A DNA stretch of 64,000 nt from DASXRC01 sp036506495 (GTDB lineage Bacteria > Actinomycetota > Actinomycetes > Mycobacteriales > Micromonosporaceae), in NCBI GenBank assembly GCA_036506495.1, contig DASXRQ010000130.1:19088-83087 (forward strand), given 5' to 3'. Position 1 is the stretch's first letter. Each line of letters opens with the position of its first letter. The notes under the pieces were generated by a model. It had not been told where the DNA came from and did not search any database. It saw only the letters and a program-made list of their open reading frames with translations. The translations under genes were made by a program, and so were the position numbers. Positions 24,313-33,912 of this stretch are shown here, piece by piece.

Positions 24313-26423
24313 GACAGCCCGAGGCGGTCGAGCATCCAGGCCGCCACGAACGCCTCCTCCTTCCAGGCGTCGTACCGACCGCTCGGCCCGCCGTGCCCCG
24401 CCTCCATCTCGGTCTTCAGCAGATAGGTCCCGTCCGGGGCGACCGCCCGTAGCCGGGCGATCCACTTGGCCGGCTCGTGGTAGAGCACCCGGGTGTCGTT
24501 GAGGCTGGTCACCGCCATGATCGGCGGGTAGCGGAGCGGCGCGACGTTCTCGTACGGCGTGTACGACCTCATGTACGCGTACACGTCCGGATCCGCGAGC
24601 GGATTTCCCCACTCCTCCCACTCCGTGACCGTCAGCGGCAGCGAGGGGTCGAGGATCGTGTTCAGCGCGTCGACGAACGGCACCTGGGCGACGATCCCGG
24701 CGAACGCGTCCGGTGCGAGGTTGACGACCGCGCCCATGAGCAGGCCGCCGGCCGAGCCGCCGCGGGCCACGAGCCGGTCGGCCGAGGTCCAGCCGGACTT
24801 GACGAGGTGTCGGGCGCACGCGACGAAGTCGGTGAAGGTGTTCTTCTTGGCCAGCAGCTTGCCGTCCTCGTACCACCGCCGGCCGAGCTCGCCGCCGCCG
24901 CGGATGTGCGTGATCGCGAAGATCACGCCGCGCTCGAGGAGTGAGAGGCGAGGAATGGAGAACCAAGGATCCATCGACGCCTCATAAGACCCGTACCCGT
25001 AGATGACGCACGGGGTCGAGCCGTCGCGCGGCGTACCGGCGCGGCAGACCAGCGAGATCGGCACGCGGGTGCCATCGTCGGCGAGCGCCCAGTCGCGGTG
25101 CTGCTCGTAGCGCGCCGGGTCGAACGGCCGCCCGTCCGGTCCAGGCAGGACCGGCTTGCGCTTGCGCAGCGTCATCGTCCGGGTCGTCAGGTCGTAGTCG
25201 TATTTCGAGTCCGGTGTGACGAGCGAGGCGTAGTGCAACCGCACCGACGCGGTCTCGTACTCTGGGTTCGCGTCCAGACCGACGCTGTAGATCGGCTCCG
25301 GCAGCTCGACGTCGTACCAGTCGGTGCCGCCGACCGGCATCACCCGCACGCCGGTCAGCCCGTCTCGCCGCAGCGAGACCACGAGGTGGCTCACGAACGC
25401 GTCGACCGCGTCCAGCCGGGTGCCCGGATCGTGCTCGATCATCGTCACCCATTCGCCCGGGGTGTCGACGGACGTGTAGGCGAGCGCGAAGTCTTCGGCG
25501 CCGTCGTTGTGCAGGATGAGGAAACGGTGCCCGTGGTGTTCGACGCTGTATTCGACGCCCTGCCGTCGCGGGGCTACGACGATCGGCGATGCCGTCGGCT
25601 CATCGGCCGGGACGAACCGCACCTCGGACGTGACCTTGCTGTGCGAGTCGATCAGGATGAAGCGCTCGGAGCGGGTCAGCCGGACGGCGACCCAGAACCG
25701 TTCGTCGGTCTCCTCGTAGACGAGGTCGTCCTCGGACGGCGGACCGCCTACGGTGTGTCGCCACACGCGATGCGGACGCCAGGCCTCGTCGACGGTCAGG
25801 TAGAACACCGCCGACCCGTCGGCAGACCACGCGGTGCCGTAGGACGTATCGGGAATCTCATCGGGCAGCACCTCGCCGGTCTGCAGATCCTTGATCCGCA
25901 GCGTGAACCGCTCGTCACCGGAGAAGTCGGTGGAGTACGCCAGCCGGCGCCCATCCGGGCTGACGTCGAAGGTGCCGAGCGCAAAGAAATCATGACCCTC
26001 GGCGAGGGCGTTGCCGTCGAGGAGCACCTCCTCGCCCGGCAGCGGCGTACCGTCCCCGGTCGACGGTGGGTCGACCTCGCCCGGCAGCACCGCGCGGCGG
26101 CAGTGGATGCCGTACTGCTGACCCTCCACCGTCCGGACGTAGTACCAGTGGTCGCCCTTCCGGCTCGGCACCGTCAGGTCCGTCTCCTGGGTGCGGTGCT
26201 TGATCTCGGCGAATACGGATTCGCGCAGGCCGGCGAGGTGCTCGGTGGCCGCCTCGGTGTACGCGTTCTCAGCGCGCAGGTAGGCGAGCGTGTCCGGGTC
26301 GTCCTTGCCGGACAGCCAGGCGTACTCGTCCACGACGACGTCGCCGTGGTGAGTGCGCTCAGTGGGCACGCGCTTGGCGACGGGAGGCGTGGGGCTGGTC
26401 ACGCCGGCCAACGTTACCGGCAT
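24309..26423 (-). CDS. ptrB: S9 family prolyl oligopeptidase, oligopeptidase B type
   Basis: A 704-residue protein with an N-terminal seven-bladed propeller (about 70-400) and a C-terminal alpha/beta hydrolase. The nucleophile lies in RGGSAGGLLM (Ser557), SLNDTRVLYHEPAKW carries the Asp of the triad, and EAGHGGPSGRYDAW carries the His. Oligopeptidase B cleaves short peptides after Arg or Lys in the cytoplasm. The start may instead be GTG 26402, since the first seven residues are not typical. A LexA-box-like site lies just upstream on the other side of the divergent gap. Confidence 0.93.
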   Translation of the reverse strand: MPVTLAGVTSPTPPVAKRVPTERTHHGDVVVDEYAWLSGKDDPDTLAYLRAENAYTEAATEHLAGLRESVFAEIKHRTQETDLTVPSRKGDHWYYVRTVEGQQYGIHCRRAVLPGEVDPPSTGDGTPLPGEEVLLDGNALAEGHDFFALGTFDVSPDGRRLAYSTDFSGDERFTLRIKDLQTGEVLPDEIPDTSYGTAWSADGSAVFYLTVDEAWRPHRVWRHTVGGPPSEDDLVYEETDERFWVAVRLTRSERFILIDSHSKVTSEVRFVPADEPTASPIVVAPRRQGVEYSVEHHGHRFLILHNDGAEDFALAYTSVDTPGEWVTMIEHDPGTRLDAVDAFVSHLVVSLRRDGLTGVRVMPVGGTDWYDVELPEPIYSVGLDANPEYETASVRLHYASLVTPDSKYDYDLTTRTMTLRKRKPVLPGPDGRPFDPARYEQHRDWALADDGTRVPISLVCRAGTPRDGSTPCVIYGYGSYEASMDPWFSIPRLSLLERGVIFAITHIRGGGELGRRWYEDGKLLAKKNTFTDFVACARHLVKSGWTSADRLVARGGSAGGLLMGAVVNLAPDAFAGIVAQVPFVDALNTILDPSLPLTVTEWEEWGNPLADPDVYAYMRSYTPYENVAPLRYPPIMAVTSLNDTRVLYHEPAKWIARLRAVAPDGTYLLKTEMEAGHGGPSGRYDAWKEEAFVAAWMLDRLGLS

Positions 26424-26451
26424 CGCACCGCTGTGCGGCTGGCCGTCTCGT

Positions 26452-26467
26452 TCGAACAGGTGTACGA
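26452..26467. promoter_or_regulatory. LexA (SOS) box-like sequence
   Basis: TCGAACAGGTGTACGA differs by one base from the symmetric actinobacterial SOS pattern TCGAAC-N4-GTTCGA. It overlaps a possible -10 (TACGAT) for the plus-strand flavoprotein gene and lies 29 bases before the oligopeptidase start on the minus strand. Confidence 0.45.
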
Positions 26468-26532
26468 TGAGTGCCTGCGGTGCTTCCCTTGGAAGCGCGG
26501 CGGTTACCCAGCACCCGACACGGGGGCGTTAG

Positions 26533-27855
26533 ATGCACAACGGCGGTGCCCGGTCGGGCGGCGATGACATCGCCAGGCGTTTCGCCCAGATCTGCGGTCC
26601 CGGCTTCGTCCGGGAGGCCGGGGCGGCGGACGCGGTGGCTGGAGTGCCCGCGCGCTGGGTCGCCGCGCCGGGCAGCATCGACGGTGTCGCGACCCTGCTG
26701 GGGCTGGTCGCCGACCGGGACCTCGCCGTGGTGGCTCGGGGCGCCGGGACGAAGCTCGACTGGGGTGCGCCACCGTCCCATGTCGACCTCGTCCTCGATA
26801 CCGGCCGGCTGGCCGGCGTCTGGCACCACGCCGCCGCGGAGCACCTGGCCGAGGCTGGCGCCGGCACGCCCATCCGCGCGATCGAGGCGACGCTCGCCCG
26901 AGCCGGCCAGCGGCTCGCGCTCGATCCGGCCTCGCCCGGCGCGACGCTCGGCGGCGTTGTCATGACCGACGAGTCCGGGCCGCTCAGGCATCGGTACGGC
27001 TCCCCGTGCGACCAGCTGGTCGCGGCGAGTTATGTCCGAGCCGGAGGCGCCCTGGAGCACGCCGAGATGGCCGAGGCGATCGCACCCGCACCCGCACCCG
27101 CCCAACGGGCCGCTGACGCCGATCGGTTGTGCGGGTCGTACGGAGCACTCGGCATGCTCGTGTCGGCCACCGTTCGCACGCACCCGTTGCCCTCGGCGGC
27201 GGTGTGGGTGGTGCGGTCGGTCTGGACGCCCCTCGAGGTGCACGACCTGGTGGCGGAGCTGCTCGCCGCGCCGATCAGGCCATCCGCGGTCGAGGTGAAC
27301 CTGCCCGCCACGTCGGCGCCGTTGCCGCAACAGCGGGCGAGGGGCGGCCGCGGGGGTGCCGGCTCGCTGGGCGTCCTCCTGGAGGGTCGGCTCACCGAGG
27401 TGGCGGCGCGGGCCGCGGAGCTGATCGCGCTGTTGCGCGGGGACGCCGCCACCACGGACGTCGCACCGCCGTGGTGGGGCCGATACCCGTTCGGCGCCGA
27501 CGACGTGGCGCTGCGCGTCACGGTCCCGATCACCGACCTGCACGCGGCGGTGTACGCCCTGCGAGACGCTGCCGGCGTGCCGGTCCCGGTGCGGGGGCGC
27601 GCGGGCGTCGGCGAGGTGTTCGCGGCGCTGCCCGGTGGCACGGCGCCCGATCGCGTCGCCGCGATCCTGGCGGCAGTGCGCGGTGTGCTGCTGGCCCGAG
27701 GCGGGTCGTGCGTGGTGCTGGCCGCGCCCAGCCGCATCGCCGCCGCCGTCGACCTGTGGGGTGACCTGCCGCGGCTGAGCGACCTGCGGGAGACCAAGGA
27801 GCGCTTCGACCCGGGCCACCTGCTGGCGCCGGGCAGGTACCCGGGCGGCATCTGA
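26533..27855 (+). CDS. FAD-binding (PCMH-type) oxidoreductase, GlcE-like
   Basis: The protein has 440 residues. The FAD-binding PCMH fold spans about 40-220, with VVARGAGTKLDWGAPPSHVDLVLDTGRL and SPGATLGGVVMTDESGPLRHRYGSPCDQL. The C-terminal TKERFDPGHLLAPGRYPGG is the usual end of GlcE/GlcD-like subunits. In glycolate oxidase GlcE works with GlcD and GlcF, but neither is next to this gene, so the substrate is unknown. A GGGGGCG stretch precedes the ATG. A LexA-box-like sequence lies about 65 bases upstream. Confidence 0.85.
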   Translation: MHNGGARSGGDDIARRFAQICGPGFVREAGAADAVAGVPARWVAAPGSIDGVATLLGLVADRDLAVVARGAGTKLDWGAPPSHVDLVLDTGRLAGVWHHAAAEHLAEAGAGTPIRAIEATLARAGQRLALDPASPGATLGGVVMTDESGPLRHRYGSPCDQLVAASYVRAGGALEHAEMAEAIAPAPAPAQRAADADRLCGSYGALGMLVSATVRTHPLPSAAVWVVRSVWTPLEVHDLVAELLAAPIRPSAVEVNLPATSAPLPQQRARGGRGGAGSLGVLLEGRLTEVAARAAELIALLRGDAATTDVAPPWWGRYPFGADDVALRVTVPITDLHAAVYALRDAAGVPVPVRGRAGVGEVFAALPGGTAPDRVAAILAAVRGVLLARGGSCVVLAAPSRIAAAVDLWGDLPRLSDLRETKERFDPGHLLAPGRYPGGI

Positions 27856-27872
27856 GCGTCGCGGGCGGGTCG

Positions 27873-29903
27873 CTAGGCGGGCGGTTCGTTGCGCAGCACG
27901 AGGATGGCGATGTCGTCGCGCGGCGCCTCGGGGGAAAATCCCAGTGTCACGGTGCGCAGGCGGGCGGCGACCACCTCCGGCGAATACCCCACCAGCGGCT
28001 CCGCCGCCTTCAGCAGCCGATCGACGCCGAACAGCTCGCGACCGTGCCGGCGTTCGGTCACACCGTCGGTGTAGAAGACCAGTGCATCGCCCGGTCCGAG
28101 CCCGACCGTCATCGAGGGCGAGGCGATGTCGGCGAGCAGGCCGAGCGCGGTGCCGCCCTTGCCGACGAATCCCACCTGACCGTCGGCGCGCAGCAGAACT
28201 GGTCGGTCGTGGCCGGCGAGGTGCAGTGACACGTCGAGCATGCCTTCCGCGCCGCGGCCGACCGAGGCGAGCGCGAGGGTGCAGTAGCGACCGCCACCGC
28301 GCTCGACCAGCGTCTCGTTCAGCGTGGTCAGCACCTCGGTCAGCGGCCGGCCACCGCGGACCAACACCCGGATCACGTCCCGGACCAGGCCGGTCACGGT
28401 GGCGGCCTGGACACCCTTGCCGGACACGTCACCGATCACGAGGAGCCACCGGCCATCCGGCAGCGGCACCACATCGTAGAAGTCGCCACCGACTTCGTTG
28501 TCGCCGCCGGTCGGCACGTATTCGGCGGCGAACGCGATCCCAGACACGATCGGCAACACCGGCGGCAGCAACGACTGCTGCAAGGTGTGCGCGACCCTCC
28601 GCCGTTCGGCATGGATCCGGGCGTTGTCGATCGCCAGCGCCGCGCGGCGCGCGACGTCTTCCAGCACGGCTATCTCGTCTGGCTCGTGTCGGTGCCCGAT
28701 GTGTCGCCCGACCGCGAGCGTGCCCAGGCTGGCACCGCGGGCGGCGAGCGGGACCGCGATCCCCTCGGTGGGCGCGCCGAGCGGGACCTGAGAGCCGGTC
28801 CGCGACGCGTCCCGTAGCCGCGCCGTGACGGAGTCCGCTCCGGTGTCCCGCAGCGCCGCGTACAGCGACGGCAGCGCCGCCTCCTCGGCGTGGGTGGCGG
28901 CGGCCAGCCGCAGCGCACCCCACTCGTCGGCCGTGTGGATCGCACACCACTGACCCAGCCTCGGCACCACCAGCTGCGGGATCAGAGCGAGCGTCAGCTC
29001 CACGTCGAGGGACTGCGCGAGCAGTTCGCTCGCCTCGGCGAGGAACGTCAGCCACGTTTGCCGCCGCAGGTCGGCGCGGCGGAGCCGGTCGTTCTCGAGG
29101 TACAGCGACACCCGCTCGGCGACGAGGGTGGCGACCGGCCGGGCGTACGCCGACGGCGATGCGTCCATCTCGAGCTCGCCGGAGCGAGGGCGGCCGACCG
29201 ACAGCGGCACCCGGATCGCATCCGCGTCGGCGTACGGCGGCCGGCCGTACCGGGCGAGCAGCCGGAGCCCGGCGCCGTCGCCGCGGTCGAACCGGATGGC
29301 GCCTCCCGACGCTCCGACGATGCGGGCCGCTTGGGCCAGCAACTCGGCCGCGAAGTCCTCGACGGTGTCCGCTGCCGTGGCGTCCGGGGCGATGCGCATC
29401 AGCGCCGCCAGGGCCTCTGCGCTGGGGGTCAGTCCACCGGCGGTGTCCGGCGACTGTGTCGCGCCCGTGGGACCGGTACGGTGGCCATCGCCCGACGCAC
29501 CTGGCCTCGTGCGGTCCAAGCGAAACCACACGCCCTTGCCGGAGGGCAGATGCGTGGTGCCCCACCGGGAGGCGAAGTGGTCCACGAGCGCCAGGCCCAA
29601 GCCCTGCTCCGCCGGGTGTCCGCCCTCGCCACCGGCGCGTCTGGTCAGCTGCTCGACCGGCCCGCCGGCGAAGTCCGTCACCGTCACCGTCACGCCATCC
29701 TGGTCCGCGACGACCTCGAGATCCAGGTCCGTGCCCGCGTGGACGACTCCGTTGGTGGACAGCTCGGTGGTCAGCAGCAACGCCTCGTTCAGCAGGTCGG
29801 TCAGGTCCGCCTCCGACAACACGGCGCGCACGACGGCACGGGCGGCGGATGGTGTGCGGCGGTCCGCGGGCAAACGGACGCGGCGGACGACCTCGGCTGG
29901 CAC
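27873..29903 (-). CDS. RsbW-like ATPase + GAF + SpoIIE-type phosphatase fusion
   Basis: A 676-residue protein from GTG 29903, with GGGAGAGA upstream. Residues about 20-150 are an HATPase_c domain of anti-sigma-kinase type, with an N box in ELSTNGVVHAG and a G2 box in QGLGLALVDHFASRWG. Two GAF-like regions follow (about 180-270 and 285-445). The C-terminal PP2C_SIG (SpoIIE) domain has GGDNEVGGDFYDVV, VIGDVSGKGVQAA, FYTDGVTERR and DDIAILVLR. The protein could phosphorylate and dephosphorylate STAS proteins, so kinase and phosphatase of a partner switch sit on one chain. It is divergent from the HAMP-array hybrid kinase. Confidence 0.92.
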   Translation of the reverse strand: MPAEVVRRVRLPADRRTPSAARAVVRAVLSEADLTDLLNEALLLTTELSTNGVVHAGTDLDLEVVADQDGVTVTVTDFAGGPVEQLTRRAGGEGGHPAEQGLGLALVDHFASRWGTTHLPSGKGVWFRLDRTRPGASGDGHRTGPTGATQSPDTAGGLTPSAEALAALMRIAPDATAADTVEDFAAELLAQAARIVGASGGAIRFDRGDGAGLRLLARYGRPPYADADAIRVPLSVGRPRSGELEMDASPSAYARPVATLVAERVSLYLENDRLRRADLRRQTWLTFLAEASELLAQSLDVELTLALIPQLVVPRLGQWCAIHTADEWGALRLAAATHAEEAALPSLYAALRDTGADSVTARLRDASRTGSQVPLGAPTEGIAVPLAARGASLGTLAVGRHIGHRHEPDEIAVLEDVARRAALAIDNARIHAERRRVAHTLQQSLLPPVLPIVSGIAFAAEYVPTGGDNEVGGDFYDVVPLPDGRWLLVIGDVSGKGVQAATVTGLVRDVIRVLVRGGRPLTEVLTTLNETLVERGGGRYCTLALASVGRGAEGMLDVSLHLAGHDRPVLLRADGQVGFVGKGGTALGLLADIASPSMTVGLGPGDALVFYTDGVTERRHGRELFGVDRLLKAAEPLVGYSPEVVAARLRTVTLGFSPEAPRDDIAILVLRNEPPA

Positions 29904-30048
29904 AACACGCAGTCTCTCCCGGCGCGTCAATGCTTTCCAATCTCTAAGCTCGCCCCGACGGGGTTTTTGGCGCAATGATGAGGGCTTGACTACCGGCCCG
30001 GCCCTGGGCGGCCAGCAGCGGATAACCGACATGCAGCGAGGACTCCCA

Positions 30049-33000
30049 ATGAACTCCGCGAAACAGACCGAAGCGGGCCTGCCGACCGCTCCTACCGCCA
30101 ACCCCGGCGACGGAAATGTCCACATTGGATCAGATGGGTCGGCATTCCTGACCGAGGTGGCCGCGGCGCTGCGCCGGGTGGGTCGGGGCGATCTCAAGGT
30201 GCGGCTGACTCGACGGGTTGGCCTCGCGGGGGAGGTGGCTGACGCATTCAACGAGGTCGTGGCCCTCCAGCACCAGCGCAACCGGGAACTGGTCCGAATC
30301 AGCCGGGTGGTCGGCCGTGAGGGCCGGATGACCGAACGCCTCGACGAGGAGAGCTACGACGGCGCGTGGGCGGACGGCGTACGCGCGGTCAACAACCTCA
30401 TCGATGACCTGGGTCGGCCCACCACCGAGATCGCGCGCGTCATCGTCGCGGTGGCCGAGGGTGACCTGTCGCAGAAGCTGGCGCTGGAGATCGAGGGGCG
30501 TCCACTGCGCGGCGAGTTCCTGACGATCGGTCGCACCGTGAACACAATGGTGGACCAGCTGTCCTCCTTCGCCAGCGAGGTCACGCGGGTCGCCCGCGAG
30601 GTTGGCACCGAGGGCAAGCTGGGCGGCCAGGCCGATGTGCGCGGCGTGGCCGGCACTTGGCGCGACCTCACCGACTCGGTGAACACGATGGCGTCGAACC
30701 TGACCAACCAGGTGCGTTCGATCGCGCAGGTCTCGACGGCGGTGGCACAGGGCGACCTGTCGCGGAAGATCACGGTCTCGGCCAAGGGCGAGGTGGCCGA
30801 GCTGGCCGACACCATCAACTCGCTGACCGACACGCTGCGCGTCTTCGCCGAGCAGGTGATCCGGGTGGCGCGGGAGGTGGGTACCGAGGGCAAGCTGGGC
30901 GGTCAGGCCGAGGTGCCCAACGTCGCCGGCACCTGGAAGGACCTCACCGAGAGCGTCAACTCGATGGCGTCGAACCTGACCTCGCAGGTGCGCAACATCG
31001 CCCACGTGGCGACCGCGGTGGCGCGCGGCGACCTGTCGCAGAAGATCACGGTTGCCGCGCAGGGCGAGATCCTCGAGCTCAAGGACACCGTGAACACGAT
31101 GGTCGACCAACTGTCGTCGTTCGCCGAGGAGGTGACCCGGGTGGCCCGCGAGGTGGTCGTCGAGGGCAAGCTGGGCGGTCAGGCCCAGGTACTCGGCGTC
31201 TCGGGCACGTGGCGCGACCTCACCGAGAACGTCAATCAGCTCGCGGGCAACCTGACCTCGCAGGTGCGCAACATCGCCCAGGTGGCGACCGCGGTGGCCC
31301 GCGGTGACCTGTCGCAGAAGATCACCGTGGACGCCCGCGGGGAGATCCTGGAGCTGAAGTCCACAGTGAACACGATGGTGGACCAGCTCTCGTCGTTCGC
31401 CGACGAGGTCACCCGGGTGGCCCGCGAGGTGGGTACGGAGGGCAAGCTGGGCGGTCAGGCGCAGGTCAAGGACGTGTCGGGCACCTGGCGGGATCTGACC
31501 GACAACGTGAACTCGATGGCGTCGAACCTGACCTCGCAGGTGCGCAACATCGCCTCGGTCACCACCGCGGTGGCCCGCGGCGACCTGTCGCAGAAGATCA
31601 CGGTGGACGCGCAGGGCGAGATCCTGGAGCTGAAGTCCACGGTGAACACGATGGTGGACCAGCTCTCGTCGTTCGCCGACGAGCTGACCCGGGTGGCCCG
31701 CGAGGTGGGCACGGAGGGCAAGCTCGGCGGTCAGGCGCAGGTGAAGGGCGTGTCTGGCACGTGGCGGGACCTCACCGGGAACGTCAACCAGCTCGCCTCG
31801 ACGCTGACGACCCAGCTCCGCGCCATCGCGCAGGTCTCCACCGCGGTCACGCGCGGCGACCTGACCCAGCGGATCGCCGTCGACGCCGAGGGTGAGATCG
31901 CGGAGCTGAAGGACAACATCAACCAGATGATCGTCACGCTCCGCGAGACCACGAAGAAGAACGCCGAGCAGGGCTGGCTGGACTCGAACCTGGCCCGCAT
32001 CGGTGGCCTCCTGCAGGGCCAGCGCGACCTGGGCGAGGTCTGCCGCATGATCATGACGGAGGTGACACCGCTGGTCGACGCCCAGCTGGGGGCATTCTTC
32101 CTCGTCGACCGCGGTGACGACGCGATGCGGCTGCGGCTGGCCGCGTCGTACGGCTACGTCGCCCGGGACCACGTCGTGACGTTCGGCCCGGGGGAGGGCC
32201 TGGTGGGCCAGGCGGCGATGTCGCGCCGCACGATTCGGGTCTCCGGCGGTCCGACCAGCCCACTCACGATGCGCTCCGGAATGGTGGCGACCAAGCCCGA
32301 GGACGATGTGGTGTTGCCGGTCCTGTTCGAGGGTGAGGTGCTCGGTATCATCGAGTTCGCCTCGGTCAAGCCCTTCTCCGAGCTGCACCTGGCGTTCCTC
32401 GAGCGGCTCGTCGCGACCATCGGCATCGCGCTGAAGACCATCCAGGCCAACCGACGCACCGAGGAGCTGCTGGCGCAGTCCCAGCGGCTGGCGCACGAGC
32501 TGCAGAAGCAGTCGGCCGAGCTGCAGCGCACGAACGCTGAGCTCGAGGACAAGGCGAAGCTGCTCTCCGACCAGAACGTCAACATCGAGACAAAGAACCG
32601 CGAGATAGAGATGGCCCGACGCGGGCTGGAGGAGAAGGCACAGCAGCTGGCCAGGGCATCGGAGTACAAGTCGGAGTTCCTGGCCAACATGAGCCACGAG
32701 CTGCGTACCCCGTTGAACTCCCTGCTCCTGCTCGCCCGCCTGCTCGCGGAGGACACCGAGCAGAACCTCACCGCGAAGCAGATCGAGTTCGCGCGCACCA
32801 TCCACAGTGCCGGTTCCGACTTGCTGTCGCTGATCGACGACATCCTCGACCTGTCGAAGATCGAGGCCGGGCGGATGGACGTGGAGCCGGTCGAGGTGAC
32901 GTTCGGGGAGCTGCGCGGTTACGTCGAGCAGGCGTTCGCGCCGCAGGCCGAGGACAAGGCACTCGGGTTCGACGTCGAGATCTCGCCCGACCTGCCGCCG

Positions 33001-33912
33001 ACGCTGGTCACCGACGCCCAGCGCCTGCAGCAGATCCTGCGCAACCTGTTGTCGAACGCCGTCAAGTTCACCCACAGCGGGGCCGTGCGGCTTGAGATCG
33101 CGCCGGCGCCCGAGGGCATGACGTTCACGGTGCCGACGCTGGCCACAGCGCGCCAGGTCGTGGCGTTCACCGTCTCGGACACCGGGATCGGCATCTCCGA
33201 CGACAAACTGTCGTTGATCTTCGAGGCGTTCCAGCAGGCGGACGGCACGACCAGCCGAAAGTACGGCGGCACCGGGCTCGGCCTGTCGATAAGCCGCGAG
33301 CTGGCCCGGCTCGTCGGCGGCATGATCACCGTCAACTCGACGCCCGGCGATGGCTCGATCTTCTCGCTCTACATCCCGGATGTGCTGGTCCCGGACTCGA
33401 TCCCGGCGATCATGACGATGGCACCCGCCAACCTGCCGAGCCGCACCAACCTGCCGGTCGTGCGCCCCCTGGCTACGCCCGGGCGAAGCAGTGCCCCGAG
33501 CGCGCCGCAGCTTGACGGCGCCCACGTGCTGATCATCGACGACGACGTGCGGAACGTGTTCGCCCTGACCAGCGCCCTGGAGCTGCACGGGATGACCGTG
33601 TTCTACGCCGACAACGGCGCCGACGGCGTACGCCTGCTCGTCGAGCATCCGGAGGTCGACATTGTGCTGATGGATGCCATGATGCCGGATCAGGACGGGT
33701 ACGAGACCACCCGGGCGATCCGCCGAAATCACCGGTTCCCCGACCTGCCCGTGGTGTTCCTGACCGCGAAGGCGATGCCGGGCGACCGGGAGTCGGCGCT
33801 GGGCGCTGGTGCCAGCGACTACATCACCAAGCCGGTCGACCTGGACGAGCTCATCGAGCTGATGGCGGCCTGGGTCACGGGTGCGCGCAGGAAGGACGCC
33901 AAGAATGGATGA
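30049..33912 (+). CDS. Hybrid histidine kinase with tandem HAMP array (Nik1-like)
   Basis: The protein has 1287 residues from ATG 30049; GAGG eight bases upstream selects this start over ATG 30031. There is no membrane segment. Residues about 40-630 are a chain of HAMP domains with a strict 92-residue period (GDLSQKITV and EGKLGGQA recur). A GAF domain (about 655-795), a coiled coil (about 800-875), HisKA with phospho-His in MSHELRTPLN (His883), HATPase_c (DTGIGI, GTGLGLSI) and a C-terminal receiver (VLIIDDDVRN, VLMDAMMPDQDG) follow. The layout resembles fungal osmosensing Nik1/Os-1 kinases. The stop overlaps a stand-alone receiver gene. Confidence 0.95.
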   Translation: MNSAKQTEAGLPTAPTANPGDGNVHIGSDGSAFLTEVAAALRRVGRGDLKVRLTRRVGLAGEVADAFNEVVALQHQRNRELVRISRVVGREGRMTERLDEESYDGAWADGVRAVNNLIDDLGRPTTEIARVIVAVAEGDLSQKLALEIEGRPLRGEFLTIGRTVNTMVDQLSSFASEVTRVAREVGTEGKLGGQADVRGVAGTWRDLTDSVNTMASNLTNQVRSIAQVSTAVAQGDLSRKITVSAKGEVAELADTINSLTDTLRVFAEQVIRVAREVGTEGKLGGQAEVPNVAGTWKDLTESVNSMASNLTSQVRNIAHVATAVARGDLSQKITVAAQGEILELKDTVNTMVDQLSSFAEEVTRVAREVVVEGKLGGQAQVLGVSGTWRDLTENVNQLAGNLTSQVRNIAQVATAVARGDLSQKITVDARGEILELKSTVNTMVDQLSSFADEVTRVAREVGTEGKLGGQAQVKDVSGTWRDLTDNVNSMASNLTSQVRNIASVTTAVARGDLSQKITVDAQGEILELKSTVNTMVDQLSSFADELTRVAREVGTEGKLGGQAQVKGVSGTWRDLTGNVNQLASTLTTQLRAIAQVSTAVTRGDLTQRIAVDAEGEIAELKDNINQMIVTLRETTKKNAEQGWLDSNLARIGGLLQGQRDLGEVCRMIMTEVTPLVDAQLGAFFLVDRGDDAMRLRLAASYGYVARDHVVTFGPGEGLVGQAAMSRRTIRVSGGPTSPLTMRSGMVATKPEDDVVLPVLFEGEVLGIIEFASVKPFSELHLAFLERLVATIGIALKTIQANRRTEELLAQSQRLAHELQKQSAELQRTNAELEDKAKLLSDQNVNIETKNREIEMARRGLEEKAQQLARASEYKSEFLANMSHELRTPLNSLLLLARLLAEDTEQNLTAKQIEFARTIHSAGSDLLSLIDDILDLSKIEAGRMDVEPVEVTFGELRGYVEQAFAPQAEDKALGFDVEISPDLPPTLVTDAQRLQQILRNLLSNAVKFTHSGAVRLEIAPAPEGMTFTVPTLATARQVVAFTVSDTGIGISDDKLSLIFEAFQQADGTTSRKYGGTGLGLSISRELARLVGGMITVNSTPGDGSIFSLYIPDVLVPDSIPAIMTMAPANLPSRTNLPVVRPLATPGRSSAPSAPQLDGAHVLIIDDDVRNVFALTSALELHGMTVFYADNGADGVRLLVEHPEVDIVLMDAMMPDQDGYETTRAIRRNHRFPDLPVVFLTAKAMPGDRESALGAGASDYITKPVDLDELIELMAAWVTGARRKDAKNG
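30475..31905 (+). repeat. 276-bp tandem coding repeats (HAMP array)
   Basis: The codons for GKLGGQ recur at 30613, 30889, 31165, 31441 and 31717, exactly 276 bases apart, and long stretches between them are nearly identical. The first and last units are more diverged. The repeats encode the 92-residue poly-HAMP unit of the hybrid kinase and could recombine. Confidence 0.9.

Noticed and set aside
26467..26532. 21-codon ORF ending directly before the GlcE-like start (TAG then ATG)
   Set aside because: It has no RBS, and its ATG overlaps the possible -10 hexamer and the LexA-like box, so it would probably not be within the transcript.
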